A model generated the notes under the pieces. The model saw nothing but the letters and a program-made list of their open reading frames with translations, did no database searches and had not been told where the DNA came from. A stretch of 57,442 bases of DNA from Stenotrophomonas sp. HITSZ_GD. Lineage in GTDB: Bacteria > Pseudomonadota > Gammaproteobacteria > Xanthomonadales > Xanthomonadaceae. A program made the translations under genes and the position numbers. Position 1 is the stretch's first letter, and every line of letters starts with the position of its first letter. The stretch lies in contig NZ_JARQXB010000017.1 in the NCBI RefSeq assembly GCF_029543105.1, forward strand, positions 1 to 57,442. The letters are read 5' to 3'. Below, piece after piece: positions 1-11,544 of the stretch.

Positions 1-88
1 GATGCCCTGGCGGGGGACGCCAACTTCCGCATCCATGCGGGGCTCGTAGGGCGACATCCATGTCGCCCCACGCCCCCGCCAGGGCATC
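1..88. repeat. Palindromic intergenic element, copy A
   Basis: Outer arms of 16 bp (1-16 and 73-88) are perfect reverse complements. Between them sit two short hairpins, 27-40 (CCGCATCCATGCGG) and 50-67 (GGCGACATCCATGTCGCC), both tipped by CATCCATG and separated by a GGGGCTCGTA-like spacer. The element may extend left of the window. It belongs to a six-copy family in this window (190-303, 16687-16782, 16951-17051, 46149-46262, 57377 to the end). No protein is expected here; short reading frames across it follow from the repeat. Confidence 0.85.
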
Positions 89-189
89 GCCCCGGGCGCC
101 CCCGAACAAGTCCGGCAGCGGCCTGAAGATCAAAAAAGCGCGGCGCTGCCCGCTCTTGATCTTCGATCCGCTCGCATCGAGACGATGGA

Positions 190-303
190 GGTGGGCGGGG
201 GGCAGCCCCTATCGGGACCGTAGGGCGACATGGACGTCGCCCTACGAGCCCCGCATGGATGCGGTATTTGGCGTGTCCCGATAGGGGCTGCCCCCCGCCC
301 ACC
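190..303. repeat. Palindromic intergenic element, copy B (inverted)
   Basis: Outer arms of 28 bp (190-217 and 276-303) pair perfectly. The interior holds a 10-bp stem hairpin (220-229 with 236-245) and CCGCATGGATGCGG (251-264). The order is reversed relative to copy A, so this copy is inserted in the opposite orientation. One tip is CATGGACG rather than CATGGATG, a single change in the loop region. Bases 89-189, between the two copies, hold no gene that can be supported. Confidence 0.88.
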
Positions 304-340
304 GCGCGCGATAGGGAGGCGCCGAGCGCGAACCCATTCA

Positions 341-378
341 CCGCAACAAACAAAACGGCCGCCTAAAAAGGCGGCCGT
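341..378 (-). terminator. Rho-independent terminator of kdsA
   Basis: A 10-bp stem, ACGGCCGCCT (355-364) with AGGCGGCCGT (369-378), has a 4-nt A loop. Read on the minus strand it is followed by TTTGTTTGTTG. It lies 24 bases past the kdsA stop. Confidence 0.8.
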
Positions 379-401
379 CAGGACAAACTTATTGAACGCG
401 A

Positions 402-1235
402 TCACACCGTGGATTCAATGAACCCATGCTTCTTGGTGATCGAATCCAACGCCAGCAGGGTTTCCAGCAGCACTTCCATCTTGTCCAGCGGCCACGCATT
501 CGGCCCGTCGGACAGCGCCTTGCTCGGATCGGGGTGGGTTTCGGCGAACAGGCCCGAAACACCCACCGCCACCGCCGCGCGCGCCAGCACTGGCACGAAC
601 TCGCGCTGGCCGCCGGAGCTGGTGCCCTGCCCACCCGGCAACTGCACCGAGTGGGTGGCGTCGAACACCACCGGGCAACCGGTATCGCGCATCACGCTCA
701 GCGAGCGCATGTCGCTGACCAGGTTGTTGTAGCCGAAGGAGGCGCCGCGCTCGCACACCATGATGTCCTGGTTGCCGGTCGACTTGGCCTTCTCCACCAC
801 CGGCTTCATGTCCCACGGCGAGAGGAACTGGCCCTTCTTGATGTTCACCGGCAGGCCCGCCGAGCAGACATTGCGGATGAAATCGGTCTGGCGCACCAGG
901 AACGCCGGCGTCTGCAGCACGTCCACCACCGCCGCCACCTCGTTCATCGGCGTGTATTCGTGCACGTCCGTCAGCACCGGCACGCCGATCTGCTTCTTCA
1001 CCTCGGCCAGCACCTTCAGCCCCTCTTCCAGGCCCGGCCCGCGGAAGCTGTTGCCGGAGGTGCGGTTGGCCTTGTCGAAGCTGGACTTGAAGATGAAGTT
1101 CATGCCGAGCTTGCCGGTGATCTCCTTCAGCCGGCCGGCCACGTCCAGCTGCAGCTGCATCGACTCGACCACGCACGGGCCGGCGATCAGGAACAGCGGC
1201 TGATCCAGCCCCACTTCGAAGCCACACAGTTTCAT
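402..1235 (-). CDS. kdsA: 2-dehydro-3-deoxyphosphooctonate aldolase (KDO-8-phosphate synthase)
   Basis: The cytosolic enzyme condenses phosphoenolpyruvate with arabinose-5-phosphate to KDO-8-phosphate, the precursor of the inner-core sugar of lipopolysaccharide. The 277-residue protein has the usual length. It shows the family's N-terminal IAGPCVVES motif, the KSSFDKANR substrate loop, PVLTDVHE, and [12 protein letters not shown] near the C-terminus. The ATG at 1235 is preferred over a GTG one codon earlier because AGGAG sits 7 bases before it. It lies 91 bases downstream of pyrG on the same strand; pyrG-kdsA adjacency is common in gammaproteobacteria, usually with eno next, which would fall left of the window. 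A strong terminator at 341-378 closes the unit. Confidence 0.97.
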   Translation of the reverse strand: MKLCGFEVGLDQPLFLIAGPCVVESMQLQLDVAGRLKEITGKLGMNFIFKSSFDKANRTSGNSFRGPGLEEGLKVLAEVKKQIGVPVLTDVHEYTPMNEVAAVVDVLQTPAFLVRQTDFIRNVCSAGLPVNIKKGQFLSPWDMKPVVEKAKSTGNQDIMVCERGASFGYNNLVSDMRSLSVMRDTGCPVVFDATHSVQLPGGQGTSSGGQREFVPVLARAAVAVGVSGLFAETHPDPSKALSDGPNAWPLDKMEVLLETLLALDSITKKHGFIESTV

Positions 1236-1290
1236 CACGACACTCCTGGGAATTCGGGCATTGGCGTAAGCGTGCCCGTGGAAATCGGCA

Positions 1291-1317
1291 GGCCTGCCCC
1301 GCGACGCGGGACAGGCC
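1291..1317 (-). other. Hairpin between pyrG and kdsA
   Basis: A 12-bp inverted repeat with one mismatch (1291-1302 with 1306-1317) lies in the 91-base gap between pyrG and kdsA. No T tract follows on the minus strand, so it may be an attenuating or mRNA-stabilising hairpin rather than a full terminator. Confidence 0.4.
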
Positions 1318-1326
1318 CTATATGGG

Positions 1327-2994
<1,668 letters not shown>

Positions 2995-3067
2995 TCAAGG
3001 CCTCCCGGAAAGCCATAGTTTACAGGTTGCCGGCGCTTTGCCCAAGCACTGCGCGCGGCGGTCTCAT

Positions 3068-3102
3068 AAAAAAGCAGACGCCCCGGCCGGAGCCGGGGCG
3101 TC
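3068..3102 (-). terminator. Rho-independent terminator of the small secreted protein gene
   Basis: An 11-bp GC-rich stem, GACGCCCCGGC (3077-3087) with GCCGGGGCGTC (3092-3102), is followed on the minus strand by TGCTTTTTTA. It lies 25 bases past the stop at 3128 and upstream of pyrG. Confidence 0.8.
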
Positions 3103-3127
3103 GGGATGGCGCACGAAGGCGGCGGGA

Positions 3128-3394
3128 TCAGCGCAGCGGCTTTTCCTCTTCCTCTTCCTTGCCGCCGACCTTGCCTTCCTTCACCGCGCGGTCCTTCTGC
3201 GCGGCGGCGGCGGCGCGGCGCTGGGCGCGCGCATCGGCATCGGCCTGGGCCTGGGCATCGGCCGTCTGCTGGGCCTGCGCGCCGCGCTGGTCCAGCGCCT
3301 CGGTCTGGCCGCTCTTCTGCTGGGCCATGGCGAGCGGAATGGCGGCCAGCGCGGCCACGCCGGCGGCGAGCATCAGAATGTGACGGGTCTTCAT
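3128..3394 (-). CDS. Small secreted Ala/Gln/Glu-rich protein of unknown function
   Basis: An 88-residue protein starting MKTRHILMLAAGVAALAAIPLAMAQQ, a clear Sec signal peptide with a likely cut after AMA. The mature part is low-complexity: an Ala/Gln/Asp-rich stretch with heptad-like spacing, then Lys/Glu-rich residues ending in a run of five Glu. It could form a single helix. The start at 3394 puts the signal peptide at the N-terminus; a longer reading to 3535 adds only unlikely residues. It has its own terminator and is divergent from parE. I do not recognise a named family. Confidence 0.75.
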   Translation of the reverse strand: MKTRHILMLAAGVAALAAIPLAMAQQKSGQTEALDQRGAQAQQTADAQAQADADARAQRRAAAAAQKDRAVKEGKVGGKEEEEEKPLR

Positions 3395-3566
3395 CGCAGT
3401 TCTCCTGTCGGCTGCACCTTGCCCCCGATGTGGGGCCACAAGGCATGGATGACAAGGCAAAGGGTAGCCAGCGGCGACCGGCCGCGCACTGAATGCCGGG
3501 CATGGACGTGCAAAAAACCGCCCCAGACCCCACACTTGCGCGTCGTCTCACGCCATCGCGAGCTGC

Positions 3567-5456
3567 ATGAACACCCGTTACAACGCCGCCGACATCGAAG
3601 TCCTCTCCGGCCTGGATCCGGTCAAGCGCCGCCCCGGCATGTATACCGACACCGCGCGGCCGAACCACCTGGCCCAGGAAGTCATCGACAACTCCGTCGA
3701 CGAGGCGCTGGCCGGCCACGCCCGCACCATCGAGGTCACGCTCTACAAGGACGGCAGCTGCGAGGTCTCCGACGACGGCCGCGGCATGCCGGTGGACATC
3801 CACCCGGAGGAGAAGATCCCCGGCGTGGAGCTGATCCTCACGCGCCTGCACGCCGGCGGCAAGTTCAGCAACCGCAACTACACCTTCTCCGGCGGCCTGC
3901 ACGGCGTGGGCGTGAGCGTGGTCAACGCGCTGTCCAAGCTGGTGGAGGTGCATATCCGCCGCGAAGGCAGTGAACACCGCATCACCTTCCGCGACGGCGA
4001 CCGCGCCACCCCGCTGGAGGTGGTCGGCACGGTCGGCAAGAAGAACACCGGCACCCGCGTGCGCTTCTGGCCGGACCCGAAGTACTTCGACACGCCCAAG
4101 TTCAATCCGCGCGCCCTGCGCCACCTGCTGCGCGCCAAGGCCGTGCTGTGCCCGGGCCTGACCGTGAAGCTGTTCGACGAGGCCACCGGCGAGCAGGACA
4201 GCTGGTACTTCGAGGACGGCCTGCGCGACTACCTCAAAGGCGAGCTGAGCGGGCGCGAGCTGCTGCCGGCCGACCTGTTCGTCGGCAGCCTCAAGAAAGA
4301 CACCGAGGTGGTGGACTGGGCGGCGGCCTGGGTCGCCGAGGGCGAGCTGGTGCAGGAGAGCTACGTCAACCTGATCCCGACCGCCCAGCATGGCACCCAC
4401 GTCAACGGCCTGCGCTCGGGCCTGACCGACGCGCTGCGCGAGTTCTGCGACTTCCGCAACCTGCTGCCGCGCGGCGTGAAGCTGGCGCCGGAGGACGTGT
4501 GGGACCGGGTGGCCTTCGTGCTCAGCCTGAAGATGACCGACCCGCAGTTCTCCGGGCAGACCAAGGAGCGCCTGTCCTCGCGCCAGGCCGCCGGCTTCAT
4601 CGAGGGCGCCGCGCACGATGCCTTCAGCCTGTGGCTCAACCAGAACGTGGAGATCGGCGAGAAGATCGCGCAGATCGCCATCGAGCGCGCCAGCGCGCGT
4701 TTGAAGACCGAGAAGCAGATCGTCCGCAAGAAGGTCACCCAGGGCCCCGCCCTGCCCGGCAAGCTGGCCGACTGCATCAGCCAGGACCTCTCGCGCACCG
4801 AGCTGTTCCTGGTGGAAGGCGATTCGGCCGGCGGTTCGGCCAAGCAGGCGCGCGACAAGGATTTCCAGGCGATCCTGCCGCTGCGCGGCAAGATCCTCAA
4901 CACCTGGGAAGTCTCCTCCGGCAGCGTGCTGGCCTCGGAGGAAGTGCACAACCTGGCCATCGCCATCGGCTGCGACCCGGGCAAGGACGAGATCGACGGG
5001 CTGCGCTATGGCAAGGTGGTGATCCTGGCCGACGCGGACTCCGACGGCCTGCACATCGCCACGCTGCTGACGGCGCTGTTCCTCAAGCACTTCCCCGCGC
5101 TGGTGGCGGCCGGCCACGTGTTCGTGGCGATGCCGCCGCTGTTCCGCGTGGACGTGGGCAAGCAGGTGTTCTACGCCCTGGACGAGGAAGAGAAGACCAC
5201 GCTGCTGGACAAGATCGCCCGCGAGAAGATGAAGGGCCAGGTCAGCGTGACCCGCTTCAAGGGCCTGGGCGAGATGAACCCGGAGCAGCTGCGCGAATCG
5301 ACCATCCACCCGGACACGCGCCGCCTGGTGCAGCTGACCGTGGACGATGGCGAGCAGACCCGCTCGCTGATGGACATGCTGCTGGCCAAGAAGCGCGCCA
5401 GCGACCGCAAGCAGTGGCTGGAGTCCAAGGGCGACCTGGCTTCGCTGGAAGTGTGA
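3567..5456 (+). CDS. parE: DNA topoisomerase IV subunit B
   Basis: ATPase subunit of the type IIA topoisomerase that decatenates daughter chromosomes; it partners with ParC, which is not in this window. The 629 residues match ParE rather than the roughly 800-residue GyrB. Visible motifs are the GHKL ATPase (VIDNSVDEAL, DDGRGMPV, then SGGLHGVGVSVVNAL), the transducer domain, and the TOPRIM domain (FLVEGDSAGGSAKQARD, PLRGKILN, DADSDGLH). The KFSNRNYTFSGG variant before the ATP lid is typical of ParE. A terminator follows 24 bases after the stop. It is a fluoroquinolone target. Confidence 0.96.
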   Translation: MNTRYNAADIEVLSGLDPVKRRPGMYTDTARPNHLAQEVIDNSVDEALAGHARTIEVTLYKDGSCEVSDDGRGMPVDIHPEEKIPGVELILTRLHAGGKFSNRNYTFSGGLHGVGVSVVNALSKLVEVHIRREGSEHRITFRDGDRATPLEVVGTVGKKNTGTRVRFWPDPKYFDTPKFNPRALRHLLRAKAVLCPGLTVKLFDEATGEQDSWYFEDGLRDYLKGELSGRELLPADLFVGSLKKDTEVVDWAAAWVAEGELVQESYVNLIPTAQHGTHVNGLRSGLTDALREFCDFRNLLPRGVKLAPEDVWDRVAFVLSLKMTDPQFSGQTKERLSSRQAAGFIEGAAHDAFSLWLNQNVEIGEKIAQIAIERASARLKTEKQIVRKKVTQGPALPGKLADCISQDLSRTELFLVEGDSAGGSAKQARDKDFQAILPLRGKILNTWEVSSGSVLASEEVHNLAIAIGCDPGKDEIDGLRYGKVVILADADSDGLHIATLLTALFLKHFPALVAAGHVFVAMPPLFRVDVGKQVFYALDEEEKTTLLDKIAREKMKGQVSVTRFKGLGEMNPEQLRESTIHPDTRRLVQLTVDDGEQTRSLMDMLLAKKRASDRKQWLESKGDLASLEV

Positions 5457-5475
5457 CCGCCCCCGGCGACGGATA

Positions 5476-5507
5476 AAGAAAGGCCCGCCATTGGCGGGCC
5501 TTTTCGT
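5476..5507. terminator. Bidirectional terminator between parE and the PiT transporter
   Basis: A 10-bp stem, AAGGCCCGCC (5480-5489) with GGCGGGCCTT (5493-5502), has T-rich sequence on the right and A-rich sequence on the left. It can serve both parE (plus) and the convergent transporter gene (minus, stop at 5527). Confidence 0.85.
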
Positions 5508-5526
5508 TTCCGCGGGCCGCCGGACC

Positions 5527-6648
5527 TCAGGTCCAGCCGAACATCCGGAACAGCTCCAGGATCATGTACGACACCAGGCCCGCGGCCGGGATCGTCAGGA
5601 TCCAGGCCCAGATGATGCGCTCGATCACGCCGAACTTCAGCGAGCGCGGGTTCTTGGCGAAGCCCACGCCCATGATCGCGGTGGAGATGCTGTGCGTGGT
5701 CGACACCGGCATGCCGAAGTGCGCGGCCAGGGTGAGGATCGTCGCCGAGCTGGTTTCCGCCGCGAAGCCGTGGATCGGGTGCAGCTTGACCATCTTGTGG
5801 CCCAGCGTCTTGATGATCTTCCAGCCGCCGGACGCCGTGCCCGCCGCCATCACCACCGCGCAGGTCAGCACGATCCACAGCGCGATCGGCTGGTCGCCGC
5901 CGGTGCCCGGATGCAGGAACGCCAGCCAGCCCGGCAGGTTGTCCAGCGCACCCACCTGCTCGGCGCCGATTAGGGTCATGGCGATGATGCCCATGGTCTT
6001 CTGCGCATCGTTATGGCCGTGCGCGTAACCCATGTAGGCGGCAGAGGCGATCTGCGCCTTGCCGAAGAACGCGTTGACCCACCGCGGGCGGGCCAGCCGG
6101 CTCAGCGGCCCGGGCAGCCGGGCGACGCCGGCGATCAGCGCCCACAACAGCATCATCACCACGATGCCGAGCAGGAAGCCCGCCACCGGCGAGGTCACCA
6201 TCGGCACGAACACCTTCCACAGCAGGCCCTTGTTCTTGGCCCAGTCGCCGACGTTCTGCGACCAGATCAACGCGTCCCAGTTGTTCTGCGCCGCGGCCAG
6301 GCCGGCGCCGCACAGGCCGCCGATCAACGCATGCGAGGACGAGGACGGCAGGCCCTTCCACCAGGTGATGAGGTTCCAGATGATGCCGCCCAGCAGCGCG
6401 CACAGCACCACCTGCGGGGTGACGTCGACCACGCCGGTGTTGAGCAGGCCCGAGGCGATGGTGAGCGCCACCGCGGTGCCGGTGAGCGCGCCGAGCAGGT
6501 TCATGCCCGCCGCGAGCATCACCGCCCAGCCGGGCGAGAGCACCTTGGTCGCCACCACGGTGGCGATGGAGTTGGCGGTGTCGTGGAAGCCGTTGATGAA
6601 CTCGAAGACCAGGGCGGCCAGGATCACCACAATGACCAGGGTAAGCAC
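5527..6648 (-). CDS. Low-affinity inorganic phosphate transporter, PiT family
   Basis: Inner-membrane permease that moves metal-phosphate or phosphate with protons. The 373 residues carry the two PiT signatures: an N-terminal repeat (FEFINGFHDTANSIATVVATKVL) and an internal repeat (MGYAHGHNDAQKTMGIIAM). Hydrophobic helices fill most of the chain. The SWKGLPSSSSHALIGGLCGAG-like region and the later GMPVSTTHS are the second family hallmark. The start used is the GTG at 6648. It lies 10 bases after the DUF47 gene, the usual partner order DUF47-PiT, so the two form an operon. PitA is a reasonable name, but low-affinity PiT paralogues cannot be separated by sequence alone. Confidence 0.95.
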   Translation of the reverse strand: MLTLVIVVILAALVFEFINGFHDTANSIATVVATKVLSPGWAVMLAAGMNLLGALTGTAVALTIASGLLNTGVVDVTPQVVLCALLGGIIWNLITWWKGLPSSSSHALIGGLCGAGLAAAQNNWDALIWSQNVGDWAKNKGLLWKVFVPMVTSPVAGFLLGIVVMMLLWALIAGVARLPGPLSRLARPRWVNAFFGKAQIASAAYMGYAHGHNDAQKTMGIIAMTLIGAEQVGALDNLPGWLAFLHPGTGGDQPIALWIVLTCAVVMAAGTASGGWKIIKTLGHKMVKLHPIHGFAAETSSATILTLAAHFGMPVSTTHSISTAIMGVGFAKNPRSLKFGVIERIIWAWILTIPAAGLVSYMILELFRMFGWT

Positions 6649-6658
6649 GCGCGCGGTC

Positions 6659-7285
6659 TCAGCTGTTCTTCAGGACGATCTGGTAGACCACCACGCCGGC
6701 CTCGCGGCAACGGTCGATGGCCTTTTCCAGGATCTCGAAGAACTCCTTGAGCAGGAACATCTGCAGGTTGTCCAGGCGGCCGGAGTAGATGTCGCGGTAC
6801 AGCTCGAGCATCAGGCGGTCGGCCTCGTTCTCGATCATGCGCAGCTTGTCGTTGAGCGCGGTCATGCGATCGATGTTCATCTTGGGCAGCTCGTGGACCA
6901 TCTCCACCACCACGCTGGCGGCCTGCTCGAGCATCGCCGCGCGCGGGGCGAAGTCGATGTGGGCCAGGTGCTGGGTGGCCAGCGAGTAGCGGTCGGCGAA
7001 CTTCTCGACCTGCTTGGGAATCTTGTACAGCGCCGAGCCCAGCGCCTCGATGTCCTCGCGCTCGATCGGGGTCATGAAGGAGTCGACCAGCGCCTGGCCG
7101 ATCTTGTCCGAGGCGGCGCGCTCGCGCAGGCGGGCGAGCTTGAAGGCGTCCAGCGCGGGCTGGCGGTCGGCCTCGCGCATCATCGCGTGCAGGGCCTTGG
7201 TGCTGTCGTAGGCGGCCTCGGCGGCCTCGTCGAGAAGCGTGTAGAACTGCTTGCCGGAGCCGAAGATCGTCTGGAGGGAGAACAT
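6659..7285 (-). CDS. DUF47 / PhoU-like phosphate transport regulator
   Basis: A 208-residue, all-helical cytosolic protein of the DUF47 family (PhoU-like fold), found next to PiT transporters across bacteria. It is thought to modulate phosphate uptake; the mechanism is not shown by the sequence. Seen here: MFSLQTIFGSGKQFYTLLDE at the start, the long helix pair around FMTPIEREDIEALGSALYKIPKQV, and IDRCREAGVVVYQIVLKNS at the end, all typical. The start at 7285 is chosen because GGAG (7274-7277 on the plus strand as CTCC complement) is close and the sequence upstream is not family-like. It is the first gene of the DUF47-PiT operon. Confidence 0.92.
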   Translation of the reverse strand: MFSLQTIFGSGKQFYTLLDEAAEAAYDSTKALHAMMREADRQPALDAFKLARLRERAASDKIGQALVDSFMTPIEREDIEALGSALYKIPKQVEKFADRYSLATQHLAHIDFAPRAAMLEQAASVVVEMVHELPKMNIDRMTALNDKLRMIENEADRLMLELYRDIYSGRLDNLQMFLLKEFFEILEKAIDRCREAGVVVYQIVLKNS

Positions 7286-7561
7286 GGAGAAGGCACATCC
7301 AGCCGTCGCGGAGGGGACGGCAACAGCGGAATTATGACCGTTCGATGACCCAACCGGGTAATTTGGCCGGCGCGGACGCTCCGGGGCGCCAGCTGACCCG
7401 GGCATTCACGGTTCCTTCCCAGGCTTTGTTAAGATTCCCACGCGCCCGCCGGGCGCACCCTATGGACGACGACCCTTATTTGCCCCCTGGCGGGCCCGCC
7501 TCCGGCGCCCCCGCCCCATGCAGCATGCGCCCTTCCCCTTCAACGACCGGGGAGGATTCCC

Positions 7562-8878
7562 GTGCTTGAACTGCTCATCGTTATTTTCCTGATCATCCTC
7601 AACGCCTTCTTCGCCCTGTCGGAGATGGCGCTGATGACCTCGCGCAAGCTGCGCCTGAAGCAGATGGCCGCCACCAGCCGGGGCGCGCGCACCGCGCTGA
7701 CCCTGGCCGAGCACCCGGACAACCTGCTGTCCACCGTGCAGATCGGCATCAACCTGATCGGCATCCTGGGCGGCGTGTTCGGCGGTGACGCCATCGGCAC
7801 GATCATCGCCAGCTGGCTGTCCGACTTCTTCCCGGGCGTGCAGCAGTACGCCGCGCCCATCGGCGTGGGCACCGCGGTCACCCTGATCACGGCCGGCTAC
7901 GTGATCTTCGGCGAGCTGATTCCCAAGCGCCTGGCGCTGACCAACCCCGAGCGCATCGCCTCGGTGGTCGCCATCCCGCTGTACTGGCTCTCGCGCGCGG
8001 CCAAGCCGATCGTCGCCGCGCTGGGCGCGATCAACCGCGGCGTGCTGCGCATGCTGGGCATCAAGGACGATGCGCGCGGCGCGGTGTCGGAAGAGGAAAT
8101 CCGCCTGCTGGTGAGCGAAAGCCACGAACAGGGCGTGATCGACCAGCACGAACGCGACATGATGAATCGCGTGATGCGCCTGGGCGACCGCACCGCCGAC
8201 AGCCTGATGACCCCGCGCAACCGCATCGCCTGGCTGGACACCACCGCCACGCCGGAGCGCAACCTGGAGACGATGCGCGAGCATGAGTTCTCGCGCTACC
8301 CGGTGTATCGCGGCAACGACCAGGATATCGCCGGCATCCTGGAGGTGAAGTCGCTGGTCACCCACATGGACCCGTCCGCGCCGCAGCTGTTCCAGCAGTT
8401 GCGCGACACCTTGTTCGTGTCCGAGTCGACGCACGCGATGAAGCTGCTGGAGATTTTCCGCGAGGAACAGCAGTCGATGGCCTTGGTGGTGGACGAATAT
8501 GGCGAGATCCAGGGCCTGGTCACCATCAGCGACCTGATGGGCGCGGTGGTCGGCCGCCTGCAGGCGGTGGAGAACGCCGACGAGGACGCGCTGGTGGTCA
8601 CCCGCGAGGATGGCTCGCTGCTGATCGACGGCTCGCTGCCGGTGGAGGAACTGCGCGACGTGCTCGGCGGCGCCGAGCTGCCCGACGCGCAGGAAGGCGA
8701 CTACCACACGCTCGCCGGCCTGTGCATCTTCTACTTCGGCCGCATTCCCAACGTGGGCGAGTATTTCGACTGGGCCGGCTGGCGCATCGAGGTGATCGAC
8801 CTGGACGGCGCGCGCATCGACAAGCTGCTGCTCACCCGCCTCAGCGAGGAGGGCGAAGGCGATGACACGGCCGGATGA
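7562..8878 (+). CDS. CNNM/CBS/CorC-HlyC domain membrane protein (hemolysin C/magnesium exporter family)
   Basis: An integral membrane protein of 438 residues. An N-terminal CNNM transmembrane domain (about residues 1-190, with LSEMALMTSRK and GELIPKRLALTNPERIA) is followed by two CBS motifs (LMTPRNRIAWLD to about 275, and FREEQQSMALVVDEYGEIQGLVTISDL) and a CorC/HlyC C-terminal domain after residue 350. Members of this family (YfjD, CorB, MpfA) are linked to magnesium or cobalt efflux. The older hemolysin label is historical. The start is GTG at 7562 with GGGGAGGA 6 bases before it. Its last 17 bases overlap the ExoD-like gene, so they are probably translationally coupled. Confidence 0.93.
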   Translation: MLELLIVIFLIILNAFFALSEMALMTSRKLRLKQMAATSRGARTALTLAEHPDNLLSTVQIGINLIGILGGVFGGDAIGTIIASWLSDFFPGVQQYAAPIGVGTAVTLITAGYVIFGELIPKRLALTNPERIASVVAIPLYWLSRAAKPIVAALGAINRGVLRMLGIKDDARGAVSEEEIRLLVSESHEQGVIDQHERDMMNRVMRLGDRTADSLMTPRNRIAWLDTTATPERNLETMREHEFSRYPVYRGNDQDIAGILEVKSLVTHMDPSAPQLFQQLRDTLFVSESTHAMKLLEIFREEQQSMALVVDEYGEIQGLVTISDLMGAVVGRLQAVENADEDALVVTREDGSLLIDGSLPVEELRDVLGGAELPDAQEGDYHTLAGLCIFYFGRIPNVGEYFDWAGWRIEVIDLDGARIDKLLLTRLSEEGEGDDTAG

Positions 8879-9515
8879 GCCCGGCGCGCGCGACGCGCCC
8901 ACGCACTATCGCAACGAGGGCATCCGCACCCTGCTCTCGACCTTCGAACACGGCGATCCGGACGAACTGCTTCGCCTGCGCGACATCCTCGGCGACCTGC
9001 AGCAGAGCGCGTTCGGCGTATTCCTGTTCGTGGCGATCCTGCCGGCGTTCATCCCGATTCCGGGCCTGGGCGGCGCGGTCAGCGGTCCGCTGACCATCCT
9101 GATCGGCCTGCAGATGCTCGTCGGGCTGCGCAAGCCGTGGCTGCCGGCGTTCATCGCCAACCGCGGCCCGCGACGTGGCACCGGACAGCGTTTCGTGGGC
9201 AAGATCGCGCCGCTGCTGCGCTGGCTCGACCGCCTGCTCAAGCCCCGCCTGTCCTGGCTGCTCGACGCCCTGCCCGCGCATGCGCTGACCGGCGTGATGC
9301 TGGTGCTGATCGGGCTGCTGCTCTCGCTGCCGATCCCTTTCACCAACTACTTGTTCGGCGTGATCCTGCTGTTCTTCGCGCTGGCGCTGCTGGAGCGCGA
9401 TGGCGGGCTGCTGCTGGTGTGCTGGGCCGCGGCGACCGCCTCGATCGTGGTGTTCGGTGTCACCTCGGACCAGCTCGTGGAGTTGCTGCAGCACTGGTGG
9501 GCGAAGCTGACCTGA
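8862..9515 (+). CDS. ExoD-family membrane protein
   Basis: A 217-residue protein of the exopolysaccharide synthesis ExoD family. Rhizobium ExoD affects exopolysaccharide production and alkaline tolerance, but its biochemical role is unknown. The sequence shows a soluble N-terminal 50 residues (STFEHGDPDELLRLRDILGDLQ), then the conserved hairpin ILPAFIPIPGLGGAVSGPLTILIGLQMLVG, a polar loop with KIAPLLRWLDRLLKPRLSWL, and two or three further helices ending near residue 210. The start ATG at 8862 lies inside the end of the CNNM/CorC gene. The next gene is convergent. Confidence 0.88.
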   Translation: MTRPDEPGARDAPTHYRNEGIRTLLSTFEHGDPDELLRLRDILGDLQQSAFGVFLFVAILPAFIPIPGLGGAVSGPLTILIGLQMLVGLRKPWLPAFIANRGPRRGTGQRFVGKIAPLLRWLDRLLKPRLSWLLDALPAHALTGVMLVLIGLLLSLPIPFTNYLFGVILLFFALALLERDGGLLLVCWAAATASIVVFGVTSDQLVELLQHWWAKLT

Positions 9516-9660
9516 TCCTCGCGGGAAGGCGGCGCGGACGTGGATGCTTTCCGCATATGCGCCGCTTCCACATCGACCCGGAACACCGCGCTCGCGGGGG
9601 CGACACCCCCCGGTGCGCCGCCTGAAGCCACCGCGCCACCCGGCGGGCGCGCCGGCGCGT

Positions 9661-10161
9661 TCACCCGCGCCGCAAGTCCACCACCCGGTTCTCCGACAAC
9701 ACGCCCTGCTCCTCGTCCACCGCGCCGAGCACGAATTGCAGCGCCGCGCCGAACAGGCCCGCCGGGCTGTTCCAGTATTCGGCCGATTCGGCGCGCACGT
9801 GGATCAGGCGCAGTTCCGGGTCATCCTTGCCACCGGGGAAGAACACCTGCATCGCCGGCGACCAGTAGCGCTCGACGCGCGCACGGTCCTGCAGCACTTC
9901 GGCGCGGCCAGCCACCGACACATAGGTGTTGCGATCCGGCGCGGCGTAAGCGACGTTGACGCGCGGATTGGCCGCGATCTCGGCGATCTTCGGGCTGCTG
10001 GCGGCCGTGACGAACCACAGGTCGCCATCGAACTCCACTTCCTGCGTGCCCAGCGGCCGGCTCACCAGCCGGCCGTCCATCGCCACGGTGGTGAACATCG
10101 CCACCGGGATGTCGCGCAGCAGTTCGGCCAGCTGGCGGATATCGTCTTCGCGTCGGCTCAT
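9661..10161 (-). CDS. Pyridoxamine 5'-phosphate oxidase-fold protein (general stress protein 26-like)
   Basis: A 166-residue flavin-binding split-barrel protein. It resembles the xanthomonad and Bacillus general stress protein 26 group, which binds FMN or FAD rather than acting in vitamin B6 synthesis. Family features are IPVAMFTTVAMDGRLVSRPLGTQEVEFDGDLWFVT near the N-terminus and NVAYAAPDRNTYVSVAGRAEVL, followed by YWSPAMQVFFPGGKDDPELRLIHV. The ATG at 10161 has AAGGAG 7 bases upstream, which decides it over an upstream in-frame start. It is a single gene, with the luciferase-like gene 71 bases behind it on the same strand. Confidence 0.9.
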   Translation of the reverse strand: MSRREDDIRQLAELLRDIPVAMFTTVAMDGRLVSRPLGTQEVEFDGDLWFVTAASSPKIAEIAANPRVNVAYAAPDRNTYVSVAGRAEVLQDRARVERYWSPAMQVFFPGGKDDPELRLIHVRAESAEYWNSPAGLFGAALQFVLGAVDEEQGVLSENRVVDLRRG

Positions 10162-10232
10162 GTACGTGCTCCTTGAATGCGTGCCGTCATTCGATCCGAT
10201 CGGCACGCAAAGCGACGTGAACCGGCGCGGCG

Positions 10233-11228
<996 letters not shown>

Positions 11229-11442
11229 CGGAAATCCTGTGGAAGCCATGTCTCCAGCATGGGGGCGCCGGGGCCCGCTCACCACCCGTCCATTGGCCGC
11301 GCCGGCAAGCCGCTGTTTTCCACTGACAAGGGGGGCGGCGCGGGGAGTCTTCAGGGTTCAGCCGTCCGATTTCCCCCGACTGGCGAACCGCCAAAGAAGT
11401 GATTAGCATCACAAATAGGGGAGCAGTCTGAGACCAACTACC

Positions 11443-11544
11443 GTGGAACTCATTCGTCATTGGGAGCGGCCGATCAAGATCGGCATGTGCGTTCTGTACG
11501 TTGTCGTGTTGTGCTCTGCCGCCGCGATGTTCCTGCTGCGCTGA
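11443..11544 (+). CDS. Possible 33-residue single-pass membrane peptide
   Basis: A GTG-initiated frame gives 33 residues. A basic and polar N-terminus ([14 protein letters not shown]) is followed by an unbroken hydrophobic helix to the end ([19 protein letters not shown]). An in-frame stop at 11416 limits it on the left. There is a GGGGAG 20 bases upstream, too far for a standard ribosome-binding site, so initiation is doubtful. It lies in the 507-base gap between the luciferase-like gene and the serine hydrolase; I see no other gene there. Confidence 0.3.
   Translation: MELIRHWERPIKIGMCVLYVVVLCSAAAMFLLR

Noticed and set aside
60-421. Short frames crossing the palindromic elements
   Set aside because: The repeats themselves create open frames on both strands; the translations are only the palindrome repeated in Ala, Arg and Pro codons.
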